Assembly: GCA_023105745.1 (NCBI GenBank)
Contig: JALGQZ010000002.1
Coordinates: forward strand, 46,412,497 to 46,476,496
Direction of reading: 5' to 3'
DNA length: 64,000 nt
From: Austropuccinia psidii
Lineage: Eukaryota; Basidiomycota; Pucciniomycetes; Pucciniales; Sphaerophragmiaceae
The translations under genes and the position numbers were made by a program. The notes under the pieces were generated by a model. The model was given only the letters and a program-made list of their open reading frames with translations, searched no databases and had not been told where the DNA came from. Every line of letters starts with the position of its first letter. Position 1 is the first letter of the stretch. Below, in pieces: positions 37,892-49,263 of this stretch.

Positions 37892-39002
37892 ATGGAGGAT
37901 GCCAGAACTTCCACCAGTTCCCAAAGGTTAGCCAGCACCTTTGAACTTCTTCTTGAGAGTCCAGAAGCTGACATAACTGCTATTGCTGTTAGACCTGAAC
38001 CATTTCCAACAGGCAGCTGTGAAAATTTATCAATCCCAATGGAAAAACTGGTTCCTGGCGTCAAAACAACAAGAGTGGGAACTCCTTCCAAGTCTTTGGA
38101 TAGGCACCATGAACTCTTATCTTCAAGTGAAGAAGTTCATGGGGCCAGAAAAGACAGAAGATCTTCTACTGGGTTGGACACCAATGTCTGTCAAAGGACA
38201 AGTCCAACAGATAAAAGCTTGGTTGAAAAACCAAAGCATGTTGTCAGAAGATCAGAAGAAGAAATTGGCTCAAGGCAAGGACAACAGCCCAGTGGAAGCT
38301 CCTCAAGCATCCACCAGCAAAAATCCGCCTCAACCAGTGCCAAACAAGCCCAAGCAAGCCCCAAAAACCAACCAAAAGGGCAAGCAGAAGGCAAAGGGAA
38401 AGGCAAAGCCCAAGTGGAACAAGCCTTACCCGCAGAACTACAGAATTCCAAAGAAGGAAAAGACAGCCATGGACAATGTGTTCAATATGGCAAGAACTCT
38501 GATGGAATTCAAAAACAAGGAGGAGGAAAGATTGAACCAATCCTTTCCAAAGAAGTAGACCTTGTAAAGCTTGTAACTTACTTTGAATCTTGTAATAAAG
38601 AAATTATGGCAAAATTTAAAGCATTTGATCATGTCCAACAGAAGTTGGGTAATGAAATATTACAAGTAAAAGACCAACAAAAGACCATAATTGGCCTTGA
38701 AAATGTTAATAAGGCAAATATTTTGTCTTTGACGCAAATTTGTGAAAGACTTGAGTTTAAAGTTACCTTACTCAATCAACCAGATGAGCATTCAATTTCT
38801 TTTATAACTGGACAGTTGAAAGAATTGAAAATACAAGTGCAAAACTTGGAAAATTCAACTGGTCACACTGCAGCTCTTTTTCAAGAACAATTGGAAAAAA
38901 GTGATAAAGCAAGACTTGAATTGAAAGAAGATATTCAATCAAGTATTAATAATATATCACTGAAAAATGAATTGCCAAGGCAATCCACACCATTTCTTGA
39001 CA
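37892..39002 (+). pseudogene. Gypsy gag, 5' part, cut by the CACTA insertion
   Basis: From the ATG at 37892 the frame gives a proline/serine-rich N-terminal half (ADITAIAVRPEPFPTGSCEN, RHHELLSSSEEVHGARKDRR) and a long coiled coil at about 38560-38950 (KLVTYFESCNKEIMAKFKAF, QLKELKIQVQNLENS). The frame runs straight into the CACTA terminus at 39003. Removing the transposon and one ACA duplicate puts it in frame with the segment that begins at 59928, so the gag was intact at insertion. The part in front of the insertion corresponds to the assembly/structural region; the nucleocapsid zinc knuckle lies beyond. The true start may be upstream if the leader segments at 37615-37890 are spliced on. Confidence 0.8.
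37983..38558 (+). CDS. overlapping reading frame inside gag, basic protein
   Basis: 191 codons in the frame +1 to gag. It reads LNHFQQAAVKIYQSQWKNWF, LLPSLWIGTMNSYLQVKKF, VKGQVQQIKAWLKNQSMLSE, a lysine/proline-rich stretch (KGKQKAKGKAKPKWNKPYPQ) and EKTAMDNVFNMARTLMEFKN near its end. Its hydrophobic/aromatic pattern looks like a folded domain followed by a nucleic-acid-binding tail, which is better protein-like sequence than expected from a shadow frame. Either both frames are used (overprinting) or frameshifting or splicing joins them. Which of the two is the real N-terminal Gag cannot be settled from one copy. Confidence 0.5.
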   Translation: MLLDLNHFQQAAVKIYQSQWKNWFLASKQQEWELLPSLWIGTMNSYLQVKKFMGPEKTEDLLLGWTPMSVKGQVQQIKAWLKNQSMLSEDQKKKLAQGKDNSPVEAPQASTSKNPPQPVPNKPKQAPKTNQKGKQKAKGKAKPKWNKPYPQNYRIPKKEKTAMDNVFNMARTLMEFKNKEEERLNQSFPKK

Positions 39003-39125
39003 CACCGGGGCGAATCTCGTGTCAATCGTCGGCGATTGACTTCACGTCAAGCAAACGTCAAGCAGGATAAAAGTCGAGCTCACGTCAAGCGAAAATCAAG
39101 CGAACGTCAAGCACACGTCACACTC
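39003..39125 (+). repeat. CACTA left terminal inverted repeat and subterminal repeats
   Basis: The 46-bp terminal repeat contains a nested palindrome GTCAATCG-TCGG-CGATTGAC (39021-39040). Inward of it ACGTCA occurs five times, mostly as ACGTCAAG, up to about 39120. Subterminal repeats of this kind are where CACTA proteins (TnpA-like) bind in plants; that role is inferred here. Confidence 0.85.
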
Positions 39126-39810
39126 TGGTCTTACACCAAATCCTGTGACATCCAATAATATTGGTTCCCCTGTGCCTTCAACTCAGATTCCTCACCACCT
39201 GATCATCCCACAACCGTCCGATGATTGGTAAAAATTACACCAGACCCGCCTGTTTGCACACACACACATCAAAGATGTCCTTCAGCCAGTTTTGATGTAG
39301 GCGGGGGGTTTGACTTCACCAGGTCATCCATGAAGTGTGCGTGTGCATTGGCGTGTGCGGGCGCGTTTGCGTATGCATTGGCGTGTGCGGGCGCGTTTGC
39401 GTGTGCATTGGCGTGTGCGGGTGGGTGGGCGTGTGCATTGGCGTGTGCGGGTGGGTTTGCGTGTGCATTGGCGTGTGCGGGTGGGTTTGCGTGTGCATTG
39501 GCGTGTGCGGGTGCGTGGGCGCGTGCGGGTGCACATGCGGGTGTGGGTACGCAAAAGCCGATTCCGCTTCCAACATGATGATGGCGCAGTTAGAAATTTT
39601 GGATGCTATGAAAGGTGAGTGTGTGGGTCATTTGATCATTGGACTTGGCTTATTCACACTGTACCCAATGTCAAAATAGTAAGTTCTTTGTGGCAATGTG
39701 AAATAATGGGCTTTGCTTGTCACAATGGCATGTCTCTGTCACTAAATTTTGAGGCAATTATTTCACTAGCAAAATTGCTAATGAATCTGAGAGATTTGCA
39801 TTTTTGTAGA
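39126..39810. other. left subterminal spacer of the CACTA element
   Basis: Apart from the 30-bp array at 39335-39545 nothing coding is seen. The segment 39560-39810 is ordinary sequence leading to the Tnp2 stop codon. Confidence 0.5.
39335..39545. repeat. GC-rich tandem array, 30-bp unit, about 6-7 copies
   Basis: Unit of the form GCGTGTGCATTGGCGTGTGC followed by GGGYGSGTTT. The array is open in several frames on both strands only because the unit length is a multiple of three. It sits between the left end and the 3' end of the Tnp2 gene. Confidence 0.9.
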
Positions 39811-42800
39811 CTAAATATCATGAAATAACGGCTTTATCATTACAAGCAGTCCACATGACAGAGCTTTGTTATCATACAATCCACAGTTACCTTCTATTTC
39901 TTCTTCTGATATAATCAAGTGTCCATCATCAAAACCAACAGCTTTATAAATATTGAGATACGGCCAATCTGGTAGGAAATTCACATCAATCTTCAAAGTT
40001 TTTAAAATCAGAAAGTTATTATTCAGTATGCTAGATGGCTCAGAGACTTTGAAAATGCTATCAATAATACCAAATTGTCGTGAGTTGCCCCTCAGAAAAC
40101 ATATCACACTGTTGCTGATATTTTTGGATTCAGTTGAAAATATATTGTTCCCAATATTAATGTTTGAAACTGGAAAATACCAAGGTGAGACAATCCTTGA
40201 AGTGGGAGGACTTGTGGATTGCATGGTAGTGTCTAAGCTGATCCAATCAACTACTTCCCTTGTGGAATGAAAATTCTGTAAGTACTCAACCAGGCAAGCA
40301 TAATTTTGTTGGTCATGGCGGGATGGCTTGTTATATTTATGGTGATTGAACATGGCAGGTGGCTGTGATTCGAAAAGATTTTTTATTTCACATGGCACAG
40401 ATGGGGATTTCAGGAGAACGGAAAGGTTGGAACATCGACAGATATGTTGAAGTAAGGTTTTATCTATATCATCTATTCAGAGTTGCAAAAAGTTAGTCTT
40501 ATTCAGTTCAGGTGTTTCATCAATGTGAATATATTGATCTTATTAATTGACGTACATATCTTGTTATTTGTTGGCATCTTTGCAAATACTCCAATCAAGC
40601 GCTCATAACCCCATGTGGCTGAGGCTTGTGCTGGGCCCCAACGTTGGAAGAGTTCGGGAATATGATCAGCAAAATGATGATTTGGTTTACTTTTCTGTTT
40701 TGGGAACAGGTGTTGATTGGAAAGGCGGAATTTTTTCCAATGTTCAGCAAATGCAGTCGCATCATCTATTGAAACAGTCCAGCTTGTGGCAATGTTGATA
40801 GCACTAATCAAATGGAATGTATTCTTGGCTAGTTCATTTGCAAGTTCTTCTGACTGACCCATTTTTCTTTGAGTGTTGGCAGATTGGTGTGCATCTAATG
40901 ACATCTGTTGACTGAGCATTAGAAATGGAATATAGACCTTATATAAGAGAGCCCATTCAGCGGCTTTTAAGCTACCATGAGAGGGGGAACCCATTTTGCG
41001 GGGAACTCTTGTCCATGATGAGGGAATTATGGTCTCAGATATGATTTGTCGGAGATGCTCAAGAGCCTCACCCTTGATCTGGTGATCACTCAGTGCAGTG
41101 ATATCCAATTCAGAGGGTATTTCAGAAGTGGGGATGTAATCGGCATCAAATGAAGGAATCTCCGCAGAACCACTAGATGGATGTTCTGTGTTAGGGGTGG
41201 GCATTGGGAAGTAGTTTTTTCGGGTGGAAGTAGTGGGGAGTGGCTCATTTATTATTTTTGCTGCGTCTCTTCTCAGGGAGCGGGCCTCTCTCAATGTGAT
41301 TTTATCAAGAGAGCTGTTGGAGGTCTTGGAATCTGAGTCTGAACTGTTGGTGTCATTGGATTTCCTGCGGGACCTGAAGTAAATTTTTGATTTCGCCTCT
41401 GGAATGCACAATTTGAAAGTTGCATGATCCTTCAAAATTCCAAGTATTAAATTATGCATTATGTCAAGATTAACCATTCTGGTTGCATCCCAATACGGAA
41501 GGTCTTCCAAAATTGAATATCGCACTCCATACTCAGAGAAAATTGCTTGTCTTTGTTGTGGGGTTGCCCGAAGCCATTTGGCAATGGTTGATTTATGACT
41601 TTGGCATGAGCGCGTGTAGTGAAATTGAGGACCAATTTCTTCAATTTGAGCTTTGTGAATGGTGCAAAAATTACAAAAGTGGTTTCCTGAATGGGAAATA
41701 AATCCAGTAAGCTTGCGCATGGCAACCACATCCGCAATGGCTGTGAGGATGGCAACACGGATAAAGGATCCTGATGGACCTGTTGAGGTGGGTGCAAAAT
41801 GGTAACCCTGCCATAGCTCTTTGAGCTCGTTGATGAGTGGCATTAATAGATAATTCAATTGAAGCGCAGTTGGCTCCTTCGGACCAGGGATGATTCCTGC
41901 AACATAGACATTCTCGGGCTTCAATCTTTCACTTGGGGGGAGATTAAGACAAATAAGCATGATAGGTCCAATGCTAGCCAACCGGGTTGACTTTCCATGT
42001 GCATTAAACCAGTCCACATATATGGAGAAGGCCAATGCACCAGGAATGGACATGAATGGGGGGTCATGGATATTTCTAGTGCCAGTGAAGCGTCTCCAGA
42101 CCAATCCATCCCAGACGTCACGTTTTGGGGAATCTTCGGGAGTTTGGGATTGTTGATGTTGATGCAGAATGTCCATAATTCCAGCCCGCTGGAGAAATCT
42201 GGCAAGCCAATTTTTGAATGGTTGATAAATGAAATGTTTTGTTGGTATAAATTTTTGCTTCATGTTGGTTGTGTTTTGGGTGTGGGGTTCAGATGAATAG
42301 ATGAATTTGCCTAATGATTGTGTGCAAGGGGGATCATGATCATTTGGGTCATTATGGCGTTGACAGTGGGGTTGGTCAGTTGTGACTGATTCAGTAAGGC
42401 CATCAAGAGAGAAACATTGAGGACAACATATATAGTTTTGAATCACTGGCTCCAATTGGAGATGTTCAAATATGGTACTCAGATCTTGAGGTATATGGAA
42501 TGCAGGAGCGGGGGACCAGCTGAGCTTGAGATACTGGACTTGATCAGCAGGTTCAGGGCGGGGTTGAGTATGCGTGAAGCCCTGCGGGGTAAATTATACC
42601 TTAATGATAGAATGGCAGATATTATCATTCCTAGGTCTTGTGGGGGAAGGGTTTGACTGCCACTATATGGTTTCTGTGCAGTTGAATTGAGACCCGCTGC
42701 AGTTGGGAAAGTGCTTTGGGTCAAACGTGAATAATCAGCTGGGAAGATTTGATCCAATAGAATTTGTGGGCACCCAGATCCTGATGCAGAAGTAGGGATG

Positions 42801-42970
42801 TTTGGAAGAGATTTGGGTGCAAGGGTTGATTTGAGCTTTTTAATGTGCTGTTTATATTGGAAAGGTGTGAAGGCAACTCCTTGCTTATCACCCTCAGGGG
42901 AAGAGTGTGTTTGAGTTGAGCAGTGTTGACACATGCATATACGCATTGAGGAATAGGGCCGGGTTGTCAT
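39811..42970 (-). pseudogene. Tnp2-type CACTA transposase with one frameshift
   Basis: Tnp2 (Transposase_21) is the catalytic transposase of CACTA elements. Exons 42970-40556 and 40472-39811 are separated by an 83-bp intron (GTACGT...AATAG); together they are one base short of 1026 codons. The N-terminus has cysteine pairs (CMCQHC, ICCPQC). The core shows FSIYVDWFNAHGKSTRLAS, PIMLICLNLPPSERLKPENV, VYVAGIIPGPKEP, GNHFCNFC, LPYWDATRMVNLDIMHNL and HHFADHIPELFQRWGPAQA. The C-terminal exon reads DIDKTLLQHICRC and onward. At about 42495 a run of five C forces a shift between SSSAGPP and the expected FHIPQDLSTIFEHLQLEP. One extra C would restore the frame, so this is either slippage damage or an assembly error. 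The gene points toward the left end of the element. Confidence 0.88.
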
Positions 42971-43930
42971 TGTTGCAGGAATTGGGAGTACGGTTGGTTT
43001 GTGTATAAATATCTATGGTTGATGTGAAAGTGTTTAGGAGTGTTATTAATTGGAAATAAAATTCAGTGATTATTTATGAAGGGGGAGATGATTTGAGCCA
43101 GCTGAGGATTTTATCCCATTTGTAATGGAGCATGAGCTGCAGTGGATAAAGTTTAACATGTCTCATCTGGATGGCGGAATTGGTTAGGCGTTTAATTGGG
43201 TAAAATGCCATGCTGCTCAATGCTCATACATATTCTAGTTTATTTACACATTGTGATAGTGCGGGTTTTACCATTGAGGGGGTTCCATTAGTGAAGTGTT
43301 ACCATTGAATTGAGGGGATTAACATTTAACCCATGTACGCTGGCACGCCATCGTACATGGTTTAAACCTTATTACAGACATAACTATATAACTCTATTAC
43401 ATAAGGGGGTGGAGTGCAGCTAAAGTCTTGGTATTTGGTTTGAGTGCGGCGGGCTTTGAATCAGTTGGAATGTGATTTGGATTGTCTTGCCTTTCGTGAA
43501 AAGGTGATGTCTCTTTTGTGGGTAAATCCTTCATGAATATACCCCTTTACAGATGTACAATGTTGTGGAATTTCAATGCATATATTGGCAGTTTGGATAA
43601 TTCACAAAATGTGACAATGGGGAGGCGGAAATGTTACCAAATATGATTACTTATGGATGATGGGTCCCCTTTCAGATCAAGGAAATATCACATTATATTC
43701 TGGTAGGCCGTGCAGGGTGGTTTCCGACAAAAGCGGAGGAGCTCAAGAGGAGGCAGGGAGGATTCTCCTCAAAAGAGTCTTATCCGACTTCCACACAACA
43801 CTTAGTTCCAACTATTCATAGAATTTCTCTATTCTAAATTTGAAAAGATTTCATCTCATATCACTCTATTTTATCATAATACTGAGGTGTTTTATCTAGT
43901 TAAAAATATTAGTGTACTTTTTCGGCCCTT
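42971..43930. other. intergenic region between divergent Tnp2 and the 43931 gene
   Basis: A shared promoter region for two divergent genes. It contains a 30-bp palindrome at 43331-43360 and, at about 43170-43200, a phrase resembling a tRNA A box (see rejected items). No reading frame is supported. Confidence 0.5.
43331..43360. promoter_or_regulatory. 30-bp near-perfect palindrome
   Basis: Arms CCATGTACG and CGTACATGG surround TGGC-AC-GCCA with a single mismatched pair. Similar palindromes occur at 49097-49124, 49238-49263, 54173-54200 and 56107-56130, all between genes of the CACTA element. A binding site or cruciform-forming element is inferred. Confidence 0.6.
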
Positions 43931-45992
43931 ATGTCATCTTTCAAGTCACATAAATCCTGTTCAGGTTCTGTTCATGACTCAAATAGTGAATCTAGCATAG
44001 AATATGTTCAAACACAGTCACCATTGAGTCCCAACATTCCTCTCACAACCCCTATCGCATCCTCAATGAATGTATCAGGTCTTAACATTGATGTGGGCAA
44101 TCCAAAGGCTCCAACTTCAAGCACTTGGTCGATCCCAAATATTTCCGTCACTCCAATTCCCCCGAATCCCACTAATACACAAATTCATGTGTCTCAGGGG
44201 CCAGAAGGCACACCTCAAATCTCATCACACGCTAATCCCCAATCAAAATTTCCACGTGAGTTCCTCCTTAATCCCGGTCGGAATCCAGTCGCATCCCAGG
44301 ATCCCTTTGGCCAAAGTAAACAGCCAACCCTCAATATTCCATCAGGATCTCAGGTTCATGTGGGTGATGAAAGGCGCGTGGATGGGGGGCGACGAAAAAG
44401 ACCTTTGGAAAATGTCTCTTGGAGCGGTCTGTCGGAGGGAAATCCAGTATTGACGCTTCATCAAAGTAAGTCATTTGAATTTTGGAGTAGAAACTTATTC
44501 ACAATTTGATATGTTTGTTTCATGGGTTAGATATGGCACCTAAAGGCAAGTCAGTCCGATCTCAGGAGCCAATTGAAGATCGTGAGTATCACCAGTCTTC
44601 ATTAATGTTTTGATGTGTTAACTGATGATTTGCATGGCAGGGGATGAACTTTATGCGTCTTCACCTCTGGTCCATAAAGAGAAAGTCACTGGACGTCATC
44701 ATCCATATGCCTCCAAACCAAGAACGGGTCATGCCAGTACATCAAGAGAAAGAATGGTGGATGATGAGGATGAGAACATGTCTCCGACTCAAAGTGAAAG
44801 AAATGATGAACCAACGAGGGACAATTTCACCGCGCATGAGCAAGGCACTCAATCAAATAGTGAGTTCACCCATCCTCAGCTGGGCCTTGCCCAGAGTATG
44901 CTTGAACAATCCGAGGTCAGACAGCAAAGGAACCAGGCCCGCAAAGCTCACAATGTGGCGAAACGTGCAAGCCAGAAGGAGCAACAAAAATGGCTGAAGG
45001 CAGAACTTCCAGAGAATGTCCATGGAATGAGATCAGCAGTACACGCACATTGCCTGTTCCTACTCAAAGTTAGGGATAAGGATTTTTCCTCACTACCAGC
45101 ACCACCCAGCACAGAAGAGCGTGAAATTGCAATTCAAGTGGCTGGTCATCTCGGTTATGTCCCCGAGGATGTTTTCAATGAGCCATCAACACAGGTTCAG
45201 TCTCAGGGTTTCCAAAGCTACTGCGAAAATGAGCTCCACAAGCTAGGACTAAAGCGATTCACTTGGGACTGGGAGAGCTCATGGCAACATCCGTTTAACG
45301 AGCTGATGTCTATGGTGTTTTACCGTACATTCCGTCTCGCACTTGTCAGCACTGAGTATCATCACTACTGTTGGAAAAAGGATCATAACAACTATGGGGT
45401 CATGGCGGCTTTAATGGAGCGATATTTCACTTATTTGAAAAGAGAATGGAAGTCTATTCAAAAGGATGCGGAGTATTTGGTTAAAAAGAAGGAGAATCAA
45501 AAGCTCGCGAAGATTCGTCAAAGAGTTAGTTACTGTATCTCTTCTTCATTGTGGACCAAGTCTGATGATGATCTACTTGATTATGTGCAGACCTGTGAGC
45601 GCCGTCGTGAATGGTGTGATACGGCTAAATTTCCCATCCTAGCATCACAATTCAATGACCCTCGAGTATGCTCAGATACTGAGGAAATACTGGAAAATGG
45701 CCGTCAAGTTTACCGCAAAGTGGGATTACGCTGGCGCTCCCAGTTATTTAATGATTTGGTATTGAAAATGGATAGAGACATAGAGTTTTGTAATCGGATT
45801 AAAAAAAAGGGTAAAAAAACTATTGATAGATTGCCAGAATTACGATCGACAGATGATGGTGATATTCCGGAAGGCCTATCATTTCAGGTATTTGATCAAG
45901 ATTGGCTCAAAGGCTGTAGTAAGATGCAGACTAGCGCCCTCAAGATACTTGACATGCCAGTTATTAGGCCTAATTGTGATGCTCTGCAATAA
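43931..45992 (+). CDS. unrecognised CACTA cargo protein, three exons
   Basis: Exons 43931-44465, 44531-44581 and 44641-45992 have canonical GT-AG borders and join to 645 codons without a stop. The N-terminal third is serine/proline-rich and disordered (SSFKSHKSCSGSVHDSNSES). The middle has a glutamine/arginine-rich helix (QQRNQARKAHNVAKRASQKE). The C-terminal 330 residues look folded: GMRSAVHAHCLFLLKVRDKD, WDWESSWQHPFNELMSMVFY, RTFRLALVSTEYHHYCWKKD, then a basic helix YLKREWKSIQKDAEYLVKKK and CERRREWCDTAKFPILA. I do not know the family. Its place beside Tnp2, divergently transcribed, is where CACTA elements often keep a second DNA-binding protein, but that role is only suggested by position. 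It looks intact. Confidence 0.8.
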
Positions 45993-45998
45993 CTTAGT

Positions 45999-46029
45999 AA
46001 TTTGTCACGGTATAGCACTGTGACAAATT
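45999..46029. terminator. hairpin between convergent gene ends
   Basis: Perfect 10-bp inverted repeat AATTTGTCAC ... GTGACAAATT with an 11-base loop, starting seven bases after the stop of the upstream plus-strand gene. It could mark the 3' end of the transcript. There is no direct evidence of termination. Confidence 0.4.
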
Positions 46030-46298
46030 AAAATTTTGTGAATTATTTGTGCAGGTGTAATAAAATCTGATTATTATCTCTTAAGGATGCAACAACTTGC
46101 TAAATATGTTAGAATATAGACAATATGAATTGAAATGTATCACCATCTCCCTTGCAATAATACTCTATTGCTCATTTTCATTGAGGAAATATTGAAGAAG
46201 TTCGATCCAGCTCATGGTGTTCATAATTGTGGACCTGTGCCAGAGTCAACAGGAGTTATCAACTTTGTCAATCACAAATTATATAATATCAGTAAGGC

Positions 46299-48731
46299 TC
46301 ACGCAGTTAATGATTGTTTCTTTTCTTGGACCTATTGGTGATTGGAATATGGCATTCCCATAAGGAAGGATTTCAGAATAGTAATACAATCAAGTGAAAG
46401 ATGAGCTTGAAAGGTACCTTCCGCATGTTGACCTCAACTGAATGAGGAGTGATATAGTGGATGACCTGTACAGGTCGTTGTTGGCCAATACGATGTAGAC
46501 GATCAACAGCCTGAGCCTCAATGGCTGGGTTCCAATTGGGCTCCTGGAAATGTGGATGTCAGGGTCCGAAAATCAGGGGAGAATTTTGGGGGGCCCCTCA
46601 CCATTAAATAGACTATATTAGCACAAGTTATATTGAGGCCAGTTCCAGCCGCGGCAATGGATGCAATGAGTACTTCACATTCAGGATTATTGAAGAAACT
46701 CTCAAGCGCCTTGTCCTGCGCTCGTGGTGTAATTGTTCCATCAATTCGTGCTGAAAGGATAGAGTGATGGGCAAGAGCAATACCAATTCTACAATATAAA
46801 AAAGTCAGATGGAGTCAATTGGTAATGGATGCATATTAGAATTAACGCACAAATCTAGAAATTGGGTCCATTGGGTATAAACCACCGATTTCGTCGGACC
46901 ACACCTTGTTTGTTTGTTCTTCATTAAGCTTTGTAGGAGGTGTGCAATTTTACTACTCATCATGCATGTTTCCACATCCACAATAGTTCGTGTTATTCTT
47001 GGGGAGTTATCCTGAGTGCTCCTGCCCTCGGGGTCTTCCAACTCCGCCTCCGCAATTGTGTTAAGCATGATGTGATGGTTACAACATATTTGCAGCTTAT
47101 TAATATTTCTGAAAAATTCTCCTGGTCCTTTGCTTTTGGATGATAGGAATTCTTCATATAATATGGAATATTCTTGCTGCATGGTCGGGTTGAGTGGGAG
47201 CAGCTCATAATGATGGCTAATAGTGGGGAGGGATTCGAGATGTGTGGTTTTGGTGTGGCGGAAACTTAAATGCCGCAATGCCAAATGCAAAATATCATTG
47301 CAACCTTTTGAAAGACTACTCAGGATGAATGGTGACCAGTTATCTTGATCGGCGCTCTGGGGTTGAGTGATGAATGATATTATGCCCAAAAGGTCATAAA
47401 TGGTGTTGTGAATAGGTGTGCCCGTTAAACATATTCGACGGGATGAAAGGAGGCTATTAATGGCACGGTGAGTGGCAGTGTATTGAGAGCGAATATAGCT
47501 ATAAGAGGGGGAAAGGGTTATTGGATATAAAAGGTAATTTGAATCATTTAAGCTCAGCCACTCACTGTGCTTCATCCAAGATTATACGATGCCAATTGAT
47601 TTGAAAAATGAATGATGTAGAGGGATTGGTTTGCTTAAATTCTTGGGTGATAGTATTGTAAGAAGTGATGATGATATCATATTTTAAAATGTCGGCTTGG
47701 GATAATGAGTGACGAGTGGGACCATGGTAGATTTTGGCATGCAGTGCTCCAGCCTGAGCATGCTTGGATATTTCTGATTGCCAGTTGGTAATTAAGCGAG
47801 GGGGGCAGATGATCATGGTGGGCGTGGAGCGATGGGGGTTTGCAATCATCCGCTCCTTGGAGGTACCAATTAGAGCAATGGCCTGAATGGTTTTACCTAA
47901 TCCCATATCATCCGCGAGCAGTCCTCCAAGAGGGGTATTGGTCGAAAGGGATTCAAATGAGCTAACAACCTTGTTTGTAATGATGTGCCTGGCATTGAAA
48001 GTGGATCCTGGGGGTGAGGTGGCCCAAAGGTTACGGGCTGATTGGCCATTGGGGATTTCTCGATCCCAGAGGAAAGCTAGTCCGGTCTTTTGATGAGGGA
48101 GGAGGGGGGTTTGAATAATGGCATGGGGCGGGGTTATCATGGGGAGGTCTGATCCACTGGGTAATTGTATCAGTTTTTGCTTGGAAATCAATGATGAAAC
48201 AGCAGGATATGAAGCAGGCATCGAGTTTTAAGCGGGAAATGTCGGAGTAAAGAGTTGACATTGACAATGAGTAGTACAGTCATATTCTTTGGGCATTTTA
48301 AGCTTGAAATCTTGTGTTCGAAAGCTTTCCATTATGAATAGAATGTTTGGATACCATGTGAAGAACATCAATGCTAGATTGGGTTTCTGAGATGAGGAGG
48401 GATCATTGGCATCAGTCATAAATACTCCCTCAACGAATAATATTTGAGTAGGATTGGATTGGCAATTTTCAATCCATGCCCCACCAGGACCACAGTGCAT
48501 GAACGTTTTTGGTGCCCCAAGGAATGGTATCAACGTTTGGGAAAGGGTTCCCGGGAGAGAGCCAATAGCATGCTGGTGATTGGGGAGATATACGAATATG
48601 TTGTGTTGATTGTGCCATAGGATAATCCAAGAACCTAAGTGGGAATTCTCAGGCTTTAAGTTTATATCACTATTTATTTGAATACGAATATTAATCATCC
48701 CAATGCAAAGTGGTTGTGAAGGCGTTGACAT
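46299..48731 (-). CDS. SNF2-family helicase carried by the CACTA element
   Basis: SNF2 ATPases move along DNA to remodel nucleosomes or strip proteins. Motifs in order: LLPHQKTGLAFLWDREIP (Q region), GGLLADDMGLGKTIQAIALI (motif I), TMIICPPRLITNWQSEI (Ia), WHRIILDEAH (II, the DEAH completed across an intron), RRICLTGTPIHN (III), SVVYTQWTQFLDL (IV), IASIAAAGTGLNITCANIVY (V) and DRLHRIGQQRPVQVIHYI (VI). From the ATG at 48221, exons 48221-47566, 47498-46851, 46788-46602, 46543-46418 and 46331-46299 give 549 codons, so the full ATPase is present without accessory domains. A 167-codon frame upstream (48731-48228) is in the same phase, separated by one TAA. It may be the N-terminus, joined by an unrecognised intron (for example GTACTA near 48278 to ATCAG near 48150), or cut off by a nonsense change. 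The region looks Rad5/Rad16-like. Confidence 0.85.
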
Positions 48732-49096
48732 GATGGCTATTTTAAATTATTTGGGGACAGTTGCAAATTATATGATCGGGAAGGGTTAGCTAAAGGGAAT
48801 GAAGCGCAATAAGCGCAGGTGGGGAGCTTATATGAGTGGCAGCAACAGGCCAAAAGGGGGATGGCCTGTGGTTACGTGAATGGTCTTGATGGAGGTGGGC
48901 CTCTTGGGCACATAATTTTCATATCCGATTTGGGGCATATATCAAGGCAAGGTGGCCAAAATGTGGGTGCACCATTATGACTGCTGGATCTGCAGCGATT
49001 TACGAAAACTTTGGTGGAACAAGGTTGACATTAGCACATCCGAAATTGGGTGGGTTGTAGCAACTTATTGTGGAGGGCATATCAGAGGCATGCAGT

Positions 49097-49124
49097 CATG
49101 TTCGCTGGTGTGACAGCGAACATG
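49097..49124. promoter_or_regulatory. palindrome upstream of the SNF2 gene
   Basis: Arms CATGTTCGCTG and CAGCGAACATG with a 6-base centre. It belongs to the same family as the other CACTA intergenic palindromes. Confidence 0.55.
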
Positions 49125-49237
49125 GATGCATATATATCTTCCTCAGGTTAATTGTCGCACAGGGACCTACTGGGCAATTTTGGCGGTTTCAAAGGGCAAT
49201 CTCACTGTGGGGATGCTTGTGTGTAGGCGGGTGAGAT

Positions 49238-49263
49238 ATGTTCGGTGGCGTGCCACCGAACAT
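49238..49263. promoter_or_regulatory. perfect 26-bp palindrome upstream of the SNF2 gene
   Basis: Arms ATGTTCGGTGGC and GCCACCGAACAT flank a GT centre. The arms are perfect complements. It lies 141 bp from the previous palindrome. Confidence 0.6.

Noticed and set aside
38191..38638. Minus-strand frames opposite gag
   Set aside because: Antisense frames kept open by the base composition of the gag region; no protein family resemblance.
39225..39679. Cysteine/alanine-rich and histidine/threonine-rich frames of about 90-117 codons
   Set aside because: By-products of the 30-bp GC-rich tandem array.
43170..43245. tRNA-like A box (TGGCGGAATTGGTTAGGCG)
   Set aside because: It matches the 5' part of a tRNA, but no B box (GGTTCGAATCC) or closing acceptor stem follows within a sensible distance. 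It may be a chance match or a tRNA-derived scrap.
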